Part shown: positions 29,264 to 37,430 of the stretch, piece by piece
Layout: the number at the start of each line of letters is the position of its first letter
How positions within the stretch are numbered: the first letter of the stretch is position 1
DNA from: Pantoea septica
GTDB lineage: Bacteria; Pseudomonadota; Gammaproteobacteria; Enterobacterales; Enterobacteriaceae
DNA: 64,000 nt
Direction of reading: 5' to 3'
NCBI RefSeq assembly: GCF_002095575.1
Contig: NZ_MLJJ01000001.1
Coordinates: forward strand, 62,001-126,000
Position numbers and translations under genes: made by a program
The notes under the pieces: generated by a model
What the model was told of the DNA's origin: nothing
The model's database searches: none
Seen by the model: only the letters and a program-made list of their open reading frames with translations

Positions 29264-29881
29264 TTAATCCAGAATGCCAAGCAGCATATTAATCGTTTCT
29301 GCGCCATTAGTCACATCCTGGACTTTACCCACCACGCGCATGCCGAACGCCACGCACAGCAGCAGGCCCGCCGCCGTCTCCGCATCCAGCGACGCAGAGA
29401 TCGATCCGTCCTCCTGGCCTTCGCGAACCAGCGCGATCAGAAAATGACGGTTGCGCAGTACCGCCTGACGCACCAGCTCGGAAAGCTCCTCGTCCAGGCT
29501 CTGCAGCTCGACGGTGCTGCCGACGACCAGGCAGCCGCGCCGCCCCTCGATTTCACGGGCGGAGTCGAGATAAAACTGCAGCAGCTCAGCGATGCGCGCT
29601 CTGCCGGTAGGATACTGCTGCAGGCGCGCACGCAGGTCGGCGCCGCGCACGCTGATATAGCGTTCGAATACGCGCAGAAAAAGGGTGCGCTTGTCTTTAA
29701 AAGCCTTGTAGATACTGCCCGCCGTCAGATTCATGGCTTCGCTGAGATCGGCTACCGACGAGGCGTGAAAACCTTTTTGACGGAAGACGATCATGGCGTT
29801 ATCCAGCGCGGTATCGGTATCGAAAGCTCTTGGCCTGCCACGCTCCCTGGGGGGCGCGGGGGGAATGCGGGATGTGGTCAT
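29264..29881 (-). CDS. TetR/AcrR family transcriptional regulator
   Basis: 205-aa one-component regulator. The N-terminal helix-turn-helix spans residues about 20-66 (RQKGFHASSVADLSEAMNLT then GSIYKAFKDKRTLF). The ligand-binding domain (70-205) contains GCLVVGSTVELQ, a motif seen in TetR repressors with this C-terminal domain. The target is unknown: no efflux or reductase gene is adjacent on the opposite strand, and hiuH diverges about 280 bases away. Upstream, the minus strand carries two TGGTA repeats (near 29909-29921). Confidence 0.88.
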   Translation of the reverse strand: MTTSRIPPAPPRERGRPRAFDTDTALDNAMIVFRQKGFHASSVADLSEAMNLTAGSIYKAFKDKRTLFLRVFERYISVRGADLRARLQQYPTGRARIAELLQFYLDSAREIEGRRGCLVVGSTVELQSLDEELSELVRQAVLRNRHFLIALVREGQEDGSISASLDAETAAGLLLCVAFGMRVVGKVQDVTNGAETINMLLGILD

Positions 29882-30157
29882 CGCTCAACTTAAGGGAATA
29901 TTTGCTACCAAATTACCATAACGGCGAACGGCAGGAAAAATAAAAACGTCAGCGGCGCAGCGGCCGTCTGAAATCAAACAGGCCAGAAAAGCGCGAGCCG
30001 GGAAATAAGCAGGCTAAATAATAATTTTTATTAACCACAACAAGAGAGGAATATGCCGCACTGCGCTTCTCGGAAATTTCAGATATGCAACGAAAAGCGG
30101 TACGTCGCGCCGCATGCTGGCTTAACCTGTGCTCCTCAACATAAAAAAGGACGACTT

Positions 30158-30580
30158 ATGAAATCTCTCTCAATGTTTGGTGCCGCAGCGCTGGCGGCTT
30201 TCGCGTTCTCCGCCACGGCTGCGGAACCTGCCGCGATGAAAAACCCGATCAGCGTTCACGTGCTCAATTTACAAACCGGCATTCCTACCGCTGGCGTAAC
30301 GGTAGAGCTGGATCAAAACCGCAACGGCGACTGGGTCAAGCTCGCTACCGGCGTCACCGACGCCAACGGCCGCATCAGCGCGCTCTATCCTGAGGGCAAA
30401 CAGGCGGAGCAGGGCACCTATAAAGTGGTGTTCAAAACCGGCGACTACTATGCCGGCGTGAAGCAAAAGACCTTCTTCCCGGAGATCCCGGTGATCTTCA
30501 CGATCGAGAACACCAGCCAGCACTACCATATTCCGCTGCTGCTTAGCCCTTACGGCTACTCCACCTATCGCGGCAACTAA
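30158..30580 (+). CDS. hiuH: 5-hydroxyisourate hydrolase, periplasmic (transthyretin-like)
   Basis: Hydrolyses 5-hydroxyisourate in purine/urate breakdown. Signal peptide MKSLSMFGAAALAAFAFSATAA, then the transthyretin-like fold: ISVHVLNLQTGIP (first catalytic His), NGRISALYPEG (Arg), and QHYHIPLLLSPYGYSTYRGN at the C-terminus. The usual terminal tetrapeptide YRGS is YRGN here. Length 140 aa. Start 30158 is chosen because AAGGACG and the signal peptide follow; an upstream frame start (30053) is not credible. Confidence 0.93.
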   Translation: MKSLSMFGAAALAAFAFSATAAEPAAMKNPISVHVLNLQTGIPTAGVTVELDQNRNGDWVKLATGVTDANGRISALYPEGKQAEQGTYKVVFKTGDYYAGVKQKTFFPEIPVIFTIENTSQHYHIPLLLSPYGYSTYRGN

Positions 30581-30600
30581 GCGGCGAAATATAAATACCC

Positions 30601-30635
30601 AGGCCTGACGCGCAATGCCGCCTCAGGCCTTTTTT
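30601..30635 (+). terminator. Intrinsic terminator of hiuH
   Basis: AGGCCTGA and TCAGGCCT enclose a 14-base loop, followed by a T-run, 20 bases after the stop codon. Confidence 0.88.
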
Positions 30636-30822
30636 AGCTCGCGCAAAGGCGAGTCGCGAAACGGCGCGGCGAAATTAAGCGAAAACTAATCTTTATACCG
30701 TAGGCTGCACCCACTGCTAACGCCAGGTCAGGATCCCGCCCAGGGGAGAAGGAACGCCCGATGCCGTCGCGCATTTCATCCGGCAAACCAGACGTTGATT
30801 GTTTTGACGGGAGCCACCCTCT

Positions 30823-32118
30823 TTGCTGCGATTGCTTTTTTTATTAATGGGCGGGCCAATGCTGCGCGCCAGCTGGCCAGGTCTGCTGATGGCCGGCACG
30901 CTCTGCCTCGCTGCCAGCGCAGGCATCGTGCTGGAGAGCCTTTACCACGGCACGCTCTCCGTTCCGCTCTGTTTGCTGAGCGTTTTCCTCCTCTCCGAAG
31001 GCGTGATACAGGCCTGGCGCGCGCGAACCGGGTTCGACAGCGGCTGGGCGGCGCAGAGCAAAGCGCTGACGCTGCTGCTGCTCGGCACGGCTTTGCTGGC
31101 CGCGCCGCACGAGAAGGGCAGCTGCGTCGCCTGGCTGTTCGCGCTCGCCTTTTTGCTGGACGGCGGATTTCGCGTCATCGCCTGCGCGCTGATGCGCTGT
31201 CGCCGCTGGCACAGCAAGCTGGCGATCGGCGGCGGCGAATGGCTGCTCAGCCTGATGATCGTCACCGACTGGCCGCTGCCCCATCGCGTGCTGATCCCGA
31301 TGGGATTTGCCCTGGTGCTGCTGGGCTGGGCCTTCTCGCTGTTGCAGATGGTCTGGCAAATCCGCGCGCTGCCGCCGGAGACCAGCGTCGCGGCGCTGCC
31401 GCTCTTTACCCGCAAAGGGGTGCGTAAACCGCACGGGCTCGATTATCGCCACGTTGCCTGCGACGCCGCACCCGCCAGCGAGCCGCTTACCATCTATATC
31501 TGGACGCCGCTGGGGTCGGGCAGCGTCGCCGGACGGCGTCCCTGGTTCGACCGCTGGGTGGCCGCTATCGATCACCGCGGACAGGTTTCCACCGGCCACA
31601 CCTCGCTGGCGATGGGCGACGCCCTCTACGTCAGCCTCTATCCTGTCGAGGATATGACCGGCACCCTGAGCGGCGTGCTGCAAATGCTGCACGCGCGCGA
31701 AGAGAATGACGTCGCCGGCTTTCACCAGCGCTCCCTTGAGCGGGAGATTAAAGAGTGGTGCCTGCCCGACAAGCGCCTCTCGCTGCCCCATTACAACCAG
31801 CAGGCGCTGATCAACTACTGGGCGCGCCACGGCCAGGATTGCCGCTACAACCTGACGTCGCGCAACTGCTCTACCAGCGTGATGCAGGCGCTGGACGTCG
31901 CCACCGAGGGGCTGTTGGGGCTGCGCGGCGTGCGCGGCTACGCGGCGCTGCTCGATCCCGACTTCTGGCTGTTGAGCCTGATCCGCAGCCGGGCGGAGGG
32001 CATGACCTGGACGCCGGGTTTGGTAATGGATTACGTGCAGGTGCTGCGCCGGGTGCTGGCATTGCAGCCGAACGGCTGCGGCAGCAAATACTTATTTCCC
32101 GAACGCGCAGAAAAATAA
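30823..32118 (+). CDS. HdeD-like membrane protein with C-terminal papain-like peptidase-type domain
   Basis: 431-aa protein. Residues about 1-190 form five or six hydrophobic helices with short loops, like the HdeD/DUF308 acid-resistance family. Residues about 215-420 are soluble and contain STGHTSLAMGDALYVSLYP (His) and, about 95 residues later, NLTSRNCSTSVMQALD (Asn-Cys). A His before a Cys in this arrangement resembles circularly permuted NlpC/P60-like cysteine peptidases. The catalytic role is inferred only. The TTG at 30823 has GGGAG 8 bases upstream; ATG 30847 is an alternative. Confidence 0.75.
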   Translation: MLRLLFLLMGGPMLRASWPGLLMAGTLCLAASAGIVLESLYHGTLSVPLCLLSVFLLSEGVIQAWRARTGFDSGWAAQSKALTLLLLGTALLAAPHEKGSCVAWLFALAFLLDGGFRVIACALMRCRRWHSKLAIGGGEWLLSLMIVTDWPLPHRVLIPMGFALVLLGWAFSLLQMVWQIRALPPETSVAALPLFTRKGVRKPHGLDYRHVACDAAPASEPLTIYIWTPLGSGSVAGRRPWFDRWVAAIDHRGQVSTGHTSLAMGDALYVSLYPVEDMTGTLSGVLQMLHAREENDVAGFHQRSLEREIKEWCLPDKRLSLPHYNQQALINYWARHGQDCRYNLTSRNCSTSVMQALDVATEGLLGLRGVRGYAALLDPDFWLLSLIRSRAEGMTWTPGLVMDYVQVLRRVLALQPNGCGSKYLFPERAEK

Positions 32119-32231
32119 CAGCGGCTGTTACACAGCGCGCGGTTAATTATCTGGCGGGTGAGGCCGGTGTTATTTAAGGGAGAAGGGGTTGCGCAGAATA
32201 AAAGGGGCTTTTAAAAATATAAATTGAATAA

Positions 32232-32254
32232 AAGCCGGGAAAAAGTTTCCCGGC
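32232..32254 (-). terminator. Terminator of the KGG-protein gene
   Basis: Perfect stem GCCGGGAAA-ctt-TTTCCCGGC with T-rich sequence after it on the minus strand, 13 bases past the stop. Confidence 0.8.
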
Positions 32255-32266
32255 GAAACTTTATTT

Positions 32267-32452
32267 TTAACTGGCGCTTTTATCTGCGGCAGAGCGGCGG
32301 CTGAGCTTGCCGCCGACGCGTCCTGCCTCGACCGCGCGCTCGCGGTTATATTTAAAGTTACCGCTGCTCATCTGCCCGCCTTTTTTACCCGCTTCACGTG
32401 CTCTGTCGGGATTTTCGGCAAAATTACCTGCTCCGCCACGTCGCTGAGTCAT
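32267..32452 (-). CDS. yciG: KGG-repeat general stress protein, YciG-like
   Basis: 61-aa hydrophilic protein, MTQRRGGAGNFAENPDRARE, with AGKKGGQMSSGNFKYN and AGRVGGKLS repeats, matching E. coli YciG. In E. coli yciG is a sigma-S-dependent stationary-phase gene, linked to motility and stress. GAGAGG precedes the ATG. The promoter region contains two TGTACA motifs around a TATATT element (32641-32666). Unlike E. coli, yciF and yciE do not follow. Confidence 0.88.
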   Translation of the reverse strand: MTQRRGGAGNFAENPDRAREAGKKGGQMSSGNFKYNRERAVEAGRVGGKLSRRSAADKSAS

Positions 32453-32640
32453 ATCAATTCCTCTCTGTATAAAATAATAATAATTAAAAGAGTTTCAATG
32501 CGCTTTAACTATGTAAGCAGAATGGCAATTTAGCAATGTGACATTTGAGATGAATATTTGCCGTTTTCAACGGCGGAAATAATCGACAAGGAAAAAGCGA
32601 AGCCTAATTACATACCAGGTAAAGAAAAAAAAGCTAAATT

Positions 32641-32666
32641 TGTACAACTATTAATATAGCTGTACA
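32641..32666. promoter_or_regulatory. Paired TGTACA motifs upstream of the yciG-like gene
   Basis: TGTACA (32641-32646) and TGTACA (32661-32666) with 14 bases between. On the minus strand the spacer reads GCTATATTAATAGT, containing a -10-like TATATT, so a bound protein would cover the promoter core. Flanking AAATT and GTTTA extend the symmetry. The rest of the 333-base gap between glgX and the KGG gene holds only AT-rich leader with a small GCCGTT-gaa-AACGGC hairpin. Confidence 0.5.
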
Positions 32667-32786
32667 GTTTAACCGTTAGTGCTAATTTGTGATGATGATC
32701 ACTTTTAATTTTGCGGGTTTGCGTGCGGACGGGATAAAGCGCAGCGGCCCGACGGGCGGGACGCTGCGTGCATTCATCATCTCGGT

Positions 32787-34862
32787 TTAGGGCCGACGGA
32801 ATAGCGCCAGGCTGCGACCCTCCAGCTCGAAATCCTTCTCTTTGGTAATCACCAGTCCGCGGTTATCGTTATCGGAGGTGGTCAGCTCCAGCACCCAGCC
32901 GCCTTCGCCAAACTGCGGAATGCGGAACGGCACCGCGCCCTCAAACGGGTTAATGAGCATCAGCACGTCGTGCCAGATGCCTTCCTCGGTTTGCAGATCG
33001 GGGCGGCCGATATAGACGCCCAGCGTCGAGCCTTCTTCCCACTGTTCCGCCTGCTGGAAGCCGCCGCCAGCGTTGAACCACTTGATCTCCATGCCGTCGC
33101 GCCAGTTCTCGCGGCGCAGCAGCGGCTGCTCGGCGCGCAGGCGGATAACGTGGCGCGTAAACTCGCGCAGCGCCTCCGCACTGGCGGGGAGGTTTTCCCA
33201 GTGCACCCAGGAGATCTCGCTGTCCTGGCAGTAGCCGTTGTTGTTGCCCAGCTGGCTGCGGCCAAACTCGTCGCCTGCCAGCAGCATCGGCGTGCCGTGA
33301 GAGAAGAAGAGCGTAGCGAGGAAGTTGCGCTTCTGGCGCTCGCGCACCGCGTTAATGCCTTCATCTTCGGTCGCGCCTTCCGCGCCGTAGTTGTAGGAGC
33401 GGTTGTCGTTGTGGCCGTCGTTGTTATCCTCGCCGTTCTCGTCGTTGTGCTTCTCGTTGTAGGACACCAGGTCGTTCAGCGTGAAACCGTCGTGGGCAGT
33501 GATAAAGTTGACGCTCGCCCAGGGACGGCGGCCGCGCTGATCGTAGAGATCGCCGGAGCCGAGCAGGCGGGCGGCGAAGTCGGTCGAGACGTTATCGCCT
33601 TTCCAGTATTCGCGCACCGTATCGCGGTATTTATCGTTCCACTCAGCCCAGCCGGGCGGGAAGCCGCCGACCTGATAACCGCCGGGGCCGATATCCCAGG
33701 GCTCGCCGATCAGCTTCAGCTTCGACAGCACAGGATCCTGCATAATGGCGTCGAAGAAGCCGCCGCGCTGGTCGAAGCCTTCCGGCTCGCGTCCGAGAAT
33801 AGTGCCAAGGTCGAAACGAAAACCGTCGATATGCATCGACTCCGCCCAGTAGCGCAGCGAATCCATCACCATCTGCAGCACGCGCGGATGAGAGGTATTC
33901 ACCGTGTTGCCGGTGCCGGTATCGTTAATGTAGTAGCGATGCTGGTCAGGCAGGGTGCGGTAGTAGGAGAAGTTGTCGATGCCCTTAAAGGAGAGCGTCG
34001 GCCCAAGCTCGTTGCCTTCCGCCGTGTGGTTGTAGACCACGTCGAGGATCACTTCGACGCCGGCGTCATGGAAGGCGCGCACCATGTCGCGGAAGCCCTG
34101 AATGCCGCGCGGGCCGTAGTAGCGCGGCGCGGGGGCGAAAAAGCCGATGGAGTTATAGCCCCAGAAGTTTTTCAGTCCGCGGTCCAGCAGATGCTGATCG
34201 TCCGGGAACCAGTGCACCGGCAACAGCTCGACCGAAGTGATGCCCAGGCTTTTGATATAGTCGACCGTGGCCTGATGTCCCATGCCCTCATAGGTGCCGC
34301 GCAGCACCTCCGGCAGCGCTGGATTAAGCTGGGTGAAGCCCTTCACGTGCGTCTCGTAGATCACCGTGTTCGGCCAGGCGATGCTCGGACGGTTATCGTC
34401 CTGCCAGTCGAACTCGTTGGGATCGATGACCCGGCACTTGGGCATAAAAGGGGCGCTGTCGCGCGTGTCGAACGTCAGATCCTTATCTTCATGCAGCAGC
34501 TCGTAGGCGAAGTGCGCCTCGTTCCACTCGATGTCGCCCGCCAGTTCGCGCGCGTAGGGATCGATCAGCAGCTTATTGGGGTTAAAGCGATGTCCGTTCT
34601 CTGGATCGTAAGGACCGTAAACGCGATAGCCGTAAAGCGCGCCGGGCTTCAGGCCCGGCACATAGCCGTGCCACACCTCGTGGGTGTACTCCGGCAGCGC
34701 CAGGCGGGCGATCTCATTCTTGCCGCTCTCATCAAACAGGCAGAGCTCGATACGCTCGGCGTGGGCGGAAAAAATGGCGAAATTCACCCCTTCGCCGTCG
34801 TAGTTGGCGCCTAGCTGCTGGCCCGATCCCGATGTAATAGTAAATTCTGTAGCTTCAGACAT
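32787..34862 (-). CDS. glgX: Glycogen debranching enzyme (GlgX/TreX type)
   Basis: GH13 isoamylase-type enzyme that cleaves alpha-1,6 branches, supplying linear maltodextrin to TreY. An N-terminal CBM48-like domain (about 10-130) precedes the barrel with ILDVVYNHTAEG, GFRFDLGTILG (catalytic Asp), KLIGEPWD (Glu) and FITAHDGFTL (Asp). Length 691 aa is normal. GAGAGGG precedes ATG. It is last in treZ-treY-glgX, 70 bases after treY, so its local role is probably trehalose formation from glycogen. Confidence 0.93.
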   Translation of the reverse strand: MSEATEFTITSGSGQQLGANYDGEGVNFAIFSAHAERIELCLFDESGKNEIARLALPEYTHEVWHGYVPGLKPGALYGYRVYGPYDPENGHRFNPNKLLIDPYARELAGDIEWNEAHFAYELLHEDKDLTFDTRDSAPFMPKCRVIDPNEFDWQDDNRPSIAWPNTVIYETHVKGFTQLNPALPEVLRGTYEGMGHQATVDYIKSLGITSVELLPVHWFPDDQHLLDRGLKNFWGYNSIGFFAPAPRYYGPRGIQGFRDMVRAFHDAGVEVILDVVYNHTAEGNELGPTLSFKGIDNFSYYRTLPDQHRYYINDTGTGNTVNTSHPRVLQMVMDSLRYWAESMHIDGFRFDLGTILGREPEGFDQRGGFFDAIMQDPVLSKLKLIGEPWDIGPGGYQVGGFPPGWAEWNDKYRDTVREYWKGDNVSTDFAARLLGSGDLYDQRGRRPWASVNFITAHDGFTLNDLVSYNEKHNDENGEDNNDGHNDNRSYNYGAEGATEDEGINAVRERQKRNFLATLFFSHGTPMLLAGDEFGRSQLGNNNGYCQDSEISWVHWENLPASAEALREFTRHVIRLRAEQPLLRRENWRDGMEIKWFNAGGGFQQAEQWEEGSTLGVYIGRPDLQTEEGIWHDVLMLINPFEGAVPFRIPQFGEGGWVLELTTSDNDNRGLVITKEKDFELEGRSLALFRRP

Positions 34863-34931
34863 TTATCCCTCTCCATTCAGTAAAATGCTATCCACAACAA
34901 CCGCGTTGAATCACCTGTTTTTTTCATCCGG

Positions 34932-37430
34932 TCAGACGCCGATCAGCACCAGCGGCGCACCGCTGTTGAGCGCGTCAAGGCTAAGCCGGTCGGTCAGCTC
35001 ACACTCTTCTCCAGTAAAAATGTTGCGGTAACGGCGCAGCGCCAGGGGCTCCTTCAGGGTAATCGAGGTGGCGTCGCTGTAGCGCTGACGGGCGAAAGCC
35101 AGGCGCGGCACCACGACGATCAGCGCGTGCTGATCGTCGGCGCGGGCGAAGGCGACCGCATGCGAAGCTTCGGTGCCGTTGACCACCAGCGGCAAATAGT
35201 CGCCGTGGCGGAACAGCGCGTGATACTGCTGACGCAGCGGCAGCAGCGTGGCGATGGTCTGCTGTTTGAGCTGGCCGCTTTGCCACCCCTCCGGCGCGGA
35301 GAAATCGCCACGTTCGCCCAGCATACGCTGCAGCGCCTCGAAGTCGGGCTCCAGGCGGTTATCGGGATCGACCAGGCTGAAGTTAAGCGCTTCACTGCCC
35401 TGATAGATATCGGGCACGCCGGGCGCGGTAAGCTTAATCACCGTCTGGCTGAGAGAGTTGATCAGGCCGGCGGCGATAAAGGGCAGCAGCGCCTGGCTGA
35501 AGTCGGCGAGGAACTCGGCGTTATCCGGCGAAAGCAGGCGGCGGGCATAGTCCAGCACCGCCGTTTCATAAGCCTCATCGCCGTCCGCCCAGTTGGTGCG
35601 CAGCTTGGCTTCGCGCAGCGCTTTTTCGACAAAGGCGGTAAAGCGCGGTTCGATAGCCGCGAGCTGCTCGGCGTCCGCCGCGCCGGAGGCGGGCCAGACG
35701 CCCGCCAGCGCCTGGTAAAGCATCCACTCCACCGCCGGTTCCGGCGCCGGTCCGCCGTCGAGCGCCACCACCGCGCTGCGGTTCATCTGGCGCCAGCGCG
35801 CCACATGCTGCGCCCAGCGCTGCGGCGACTCCGTGAGGGTATAGAGGCGCGCGCGCGCGTCTTCGCCGCGCTTGGTATCGTGCGTCGAGGTGCCGGTCAG
35901 ACCGTCCGGCTGGCGCTCGCGGCGGATCTGCATCTCGTCGTGAAAGCGCGCCAGCGAGAAGGCGCGCGGCAGCGGCTCTGCGCCGACTTCGTTAAGCGCC
36001 AGCGCCATATGCTGGCGGAAAAAGAGCGTATCCTCGACCGACTTCGCCATCAGCGGGCCGGTCAGCTGCTGGAAGCGGGTGCGGAAGGTGGCGGCGTCCT
36101 GCGCGACGGCGGCGTCGAGTTCGTTGTTCATAATGCGCAGCAGGTGGTCAAGCGCCGCAGGCGAGAGGCCGGGCGCATCGCGGCGCACCGTTTCCGCCAC
36201 GCGCCGCAGCAGCGCCGCGCCTTCCGGCGGCATGCCTTCCGGCGTACCGTAGCTGCGATAGACCGGAAAGGCCACCAGCAGCTCGCGCAGCGCGGCGCGC
36301 AGATCGCTCTCCGGCAGCGTGACGCCGGAGGCGCTGGCGATGGCGCCCGCCAGCTTCAGCAGGGTAGTGAATTCGCCTTCGAAGTTTTTATCCGCCATCA
36401 GCAGCTTGGCGGCGCGCAGCTGGGCGCGCATATCTACTGGCTCGCCCACCGCCTGATCGTAGGCCTGGCGCAGCGCGGCGATCTGGCGGCCATCCACCAG
36501 CGCGTCGGAGAGCGAGGCGATAAACTCATAGCCGGTGGTGCCGGAAACCGGCCAGTCCGCCGGAAGCTGCTCGCCTTCGCCGAGGATTTTCTCCACCGTG
36601 ATATAGCACTCCGCTCCCGCATGCTGGCGCAGCTGCTCCAGATAGCCTTTGGGATCGGCCAGCCCGTCGACGTGATCGACGCGCAGCCCGCTGACCGCGC
36701 CCGAATGTACCAGCTCCAGAATCAGCCGGTGGCTGTCGTCGAACACCTGCGGATCTTCCACCCGGACGCCCGCCAGCCCGGTGATTTCGAAAAAGCGGCG
36801 GTAGGAGAGGTCGCGCGGCGCGTCGCGCCACGACATCAGCCGGTAGGGCTGGCTGTCGTGCAGCGCAGCGATCTGCGCCTTATCGGTCAGCGCCAGCACG
36901 TCGGCTTCGCGCCCCTGCCAGCTCGCCGGCGAGAGCGGATAAAAGCTTTCGTAATAGGCGAACGCGGGTTTGCCGCTGTCAGGATCGGCTTTTATCGCGA
37001 TGTCGCCGTTTTCCAGCGCCGCTTCGAAGCTGTCGCCCAGGAAGGGCAGCGTCAGGCGGCGCGACCAGTCGATGTCGAAATAGCGCGCATAGCGGCTCTG
37101 CTCGCCGTGCTCAATCACATCGCGCCACCAGGCGTTCTCCAGCGAGGCGGCCATATGGTTCGGCACGATATCGATGATCAGCTCGAGGCCCGCCTGCTTC
37201 AGCGTCTCCACCAGCCGGTCGAAACCGGCGCGGCCGCCGATGGCGGGATCGATGGCGTTGGCGTCGGTCACGTCGTAGCCGTGGGTCGAGCCGCTGGTGG
37301 CGGTAAAGATCGGCGAGGCGTAGAGGTGGGTGATGCCGAGCCGTTTAATATAGGGCACCAGCGCCGCCGCGCGATCGAAGGTCATGCCGTTGCGAAACTG
37401 AATACGGTAGGTGGAGGCTGGAATGGTCAT
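34932..37430 (-). CDS. treY: Maltooligosyl trehalose synthase TreY
   Basis: Intramolecular transglycosylase converting the reducing end of a maltodextrin into a trehalose unit. The 832-aa GH13 protein shows the TreY variant motifs: TYRIQFRNGMTFD at the N-terminus, LIIDIVPNHMA, GLRVDHVDGLADP, CYITVEKILGEGE and TGTSTHDTKRGEDARARL. Its ATG overlaps the treZ stop (ATGA), so the two are coupled. Confidence 0.95.
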   Translation of the reverse strand: MTIPASTYRIQFRNGMTFDRAAALVPYIKRLGITHLYASPIFTATSGSTHGYDVTDANAIDPAIGGRAGFDRLVETLKQAGLELIIDIVPNHMAASLENAWWRDVIEHGEQSRYARYFDIDWSRRLTLPFLGDSFEAALENGDIAIKADPDSGKPAFAYYESFYPLSPASWQGREADVLALTDKAQIAALHDSQPYRLMSWRDAPRDLSYRRFFEITGLAGVRVEDPQVFDDSHRLILELVHSGAVSGLRVDHVDGLADPKGYLEQLRQHAGAECYITVEKILGEGEQLPADWPVSGTTGYEFIASLSDALVDGRQIAALRQAYDQAVGEPVDMRAQLRAAKLLMADKNFEGEFTTLLKLAGAIASASGVTLPESDLRAALRELLVAFPVYRSYGTPEGMPPEGAALLRRVAETVRRDAPGLSPAALDHLLRIMNNELDAAVAQDAATFRTRFQQLTGPLMAKSVEDTLFFRQHMALALNEVGAEPLPRAFSLARFHDEMQIRRERQPDGLTGTSTHDTKRGEDARARLYTLTESPQRWAQHVARWRQMNRSAVVALDGGPAPEPAVEWMLYQALAGVWPASGAADAEQLAAIEPRFTAFVEKALREAKLRTNWADGDEAYETAVLDYARRLLSPDNAEFLADFSQALLPFIAAGLINSLSQTVIKLTAPGVPDIYQGSEALNFSLVDPDNRLEPDFEALQRMLGERGDFSAPEGWQSGQLKQQTIATLLPLRQQYHALFRHGDYLPLVVNGTEASHAVAFARADDQHALIVVVPRLAFARQRYSDATSITLKEPLALRRYRNIFTGEECELTDRLSLDALNSGAPLVLIGV

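Noticed and set aside
30795-31427. Plus-strand frame overlapping the HdeD-like gene in another phase
   Set aside because: Arg/Ala-rich shadow; the overlapping phase has membrane helices and conserved-looking motifs.
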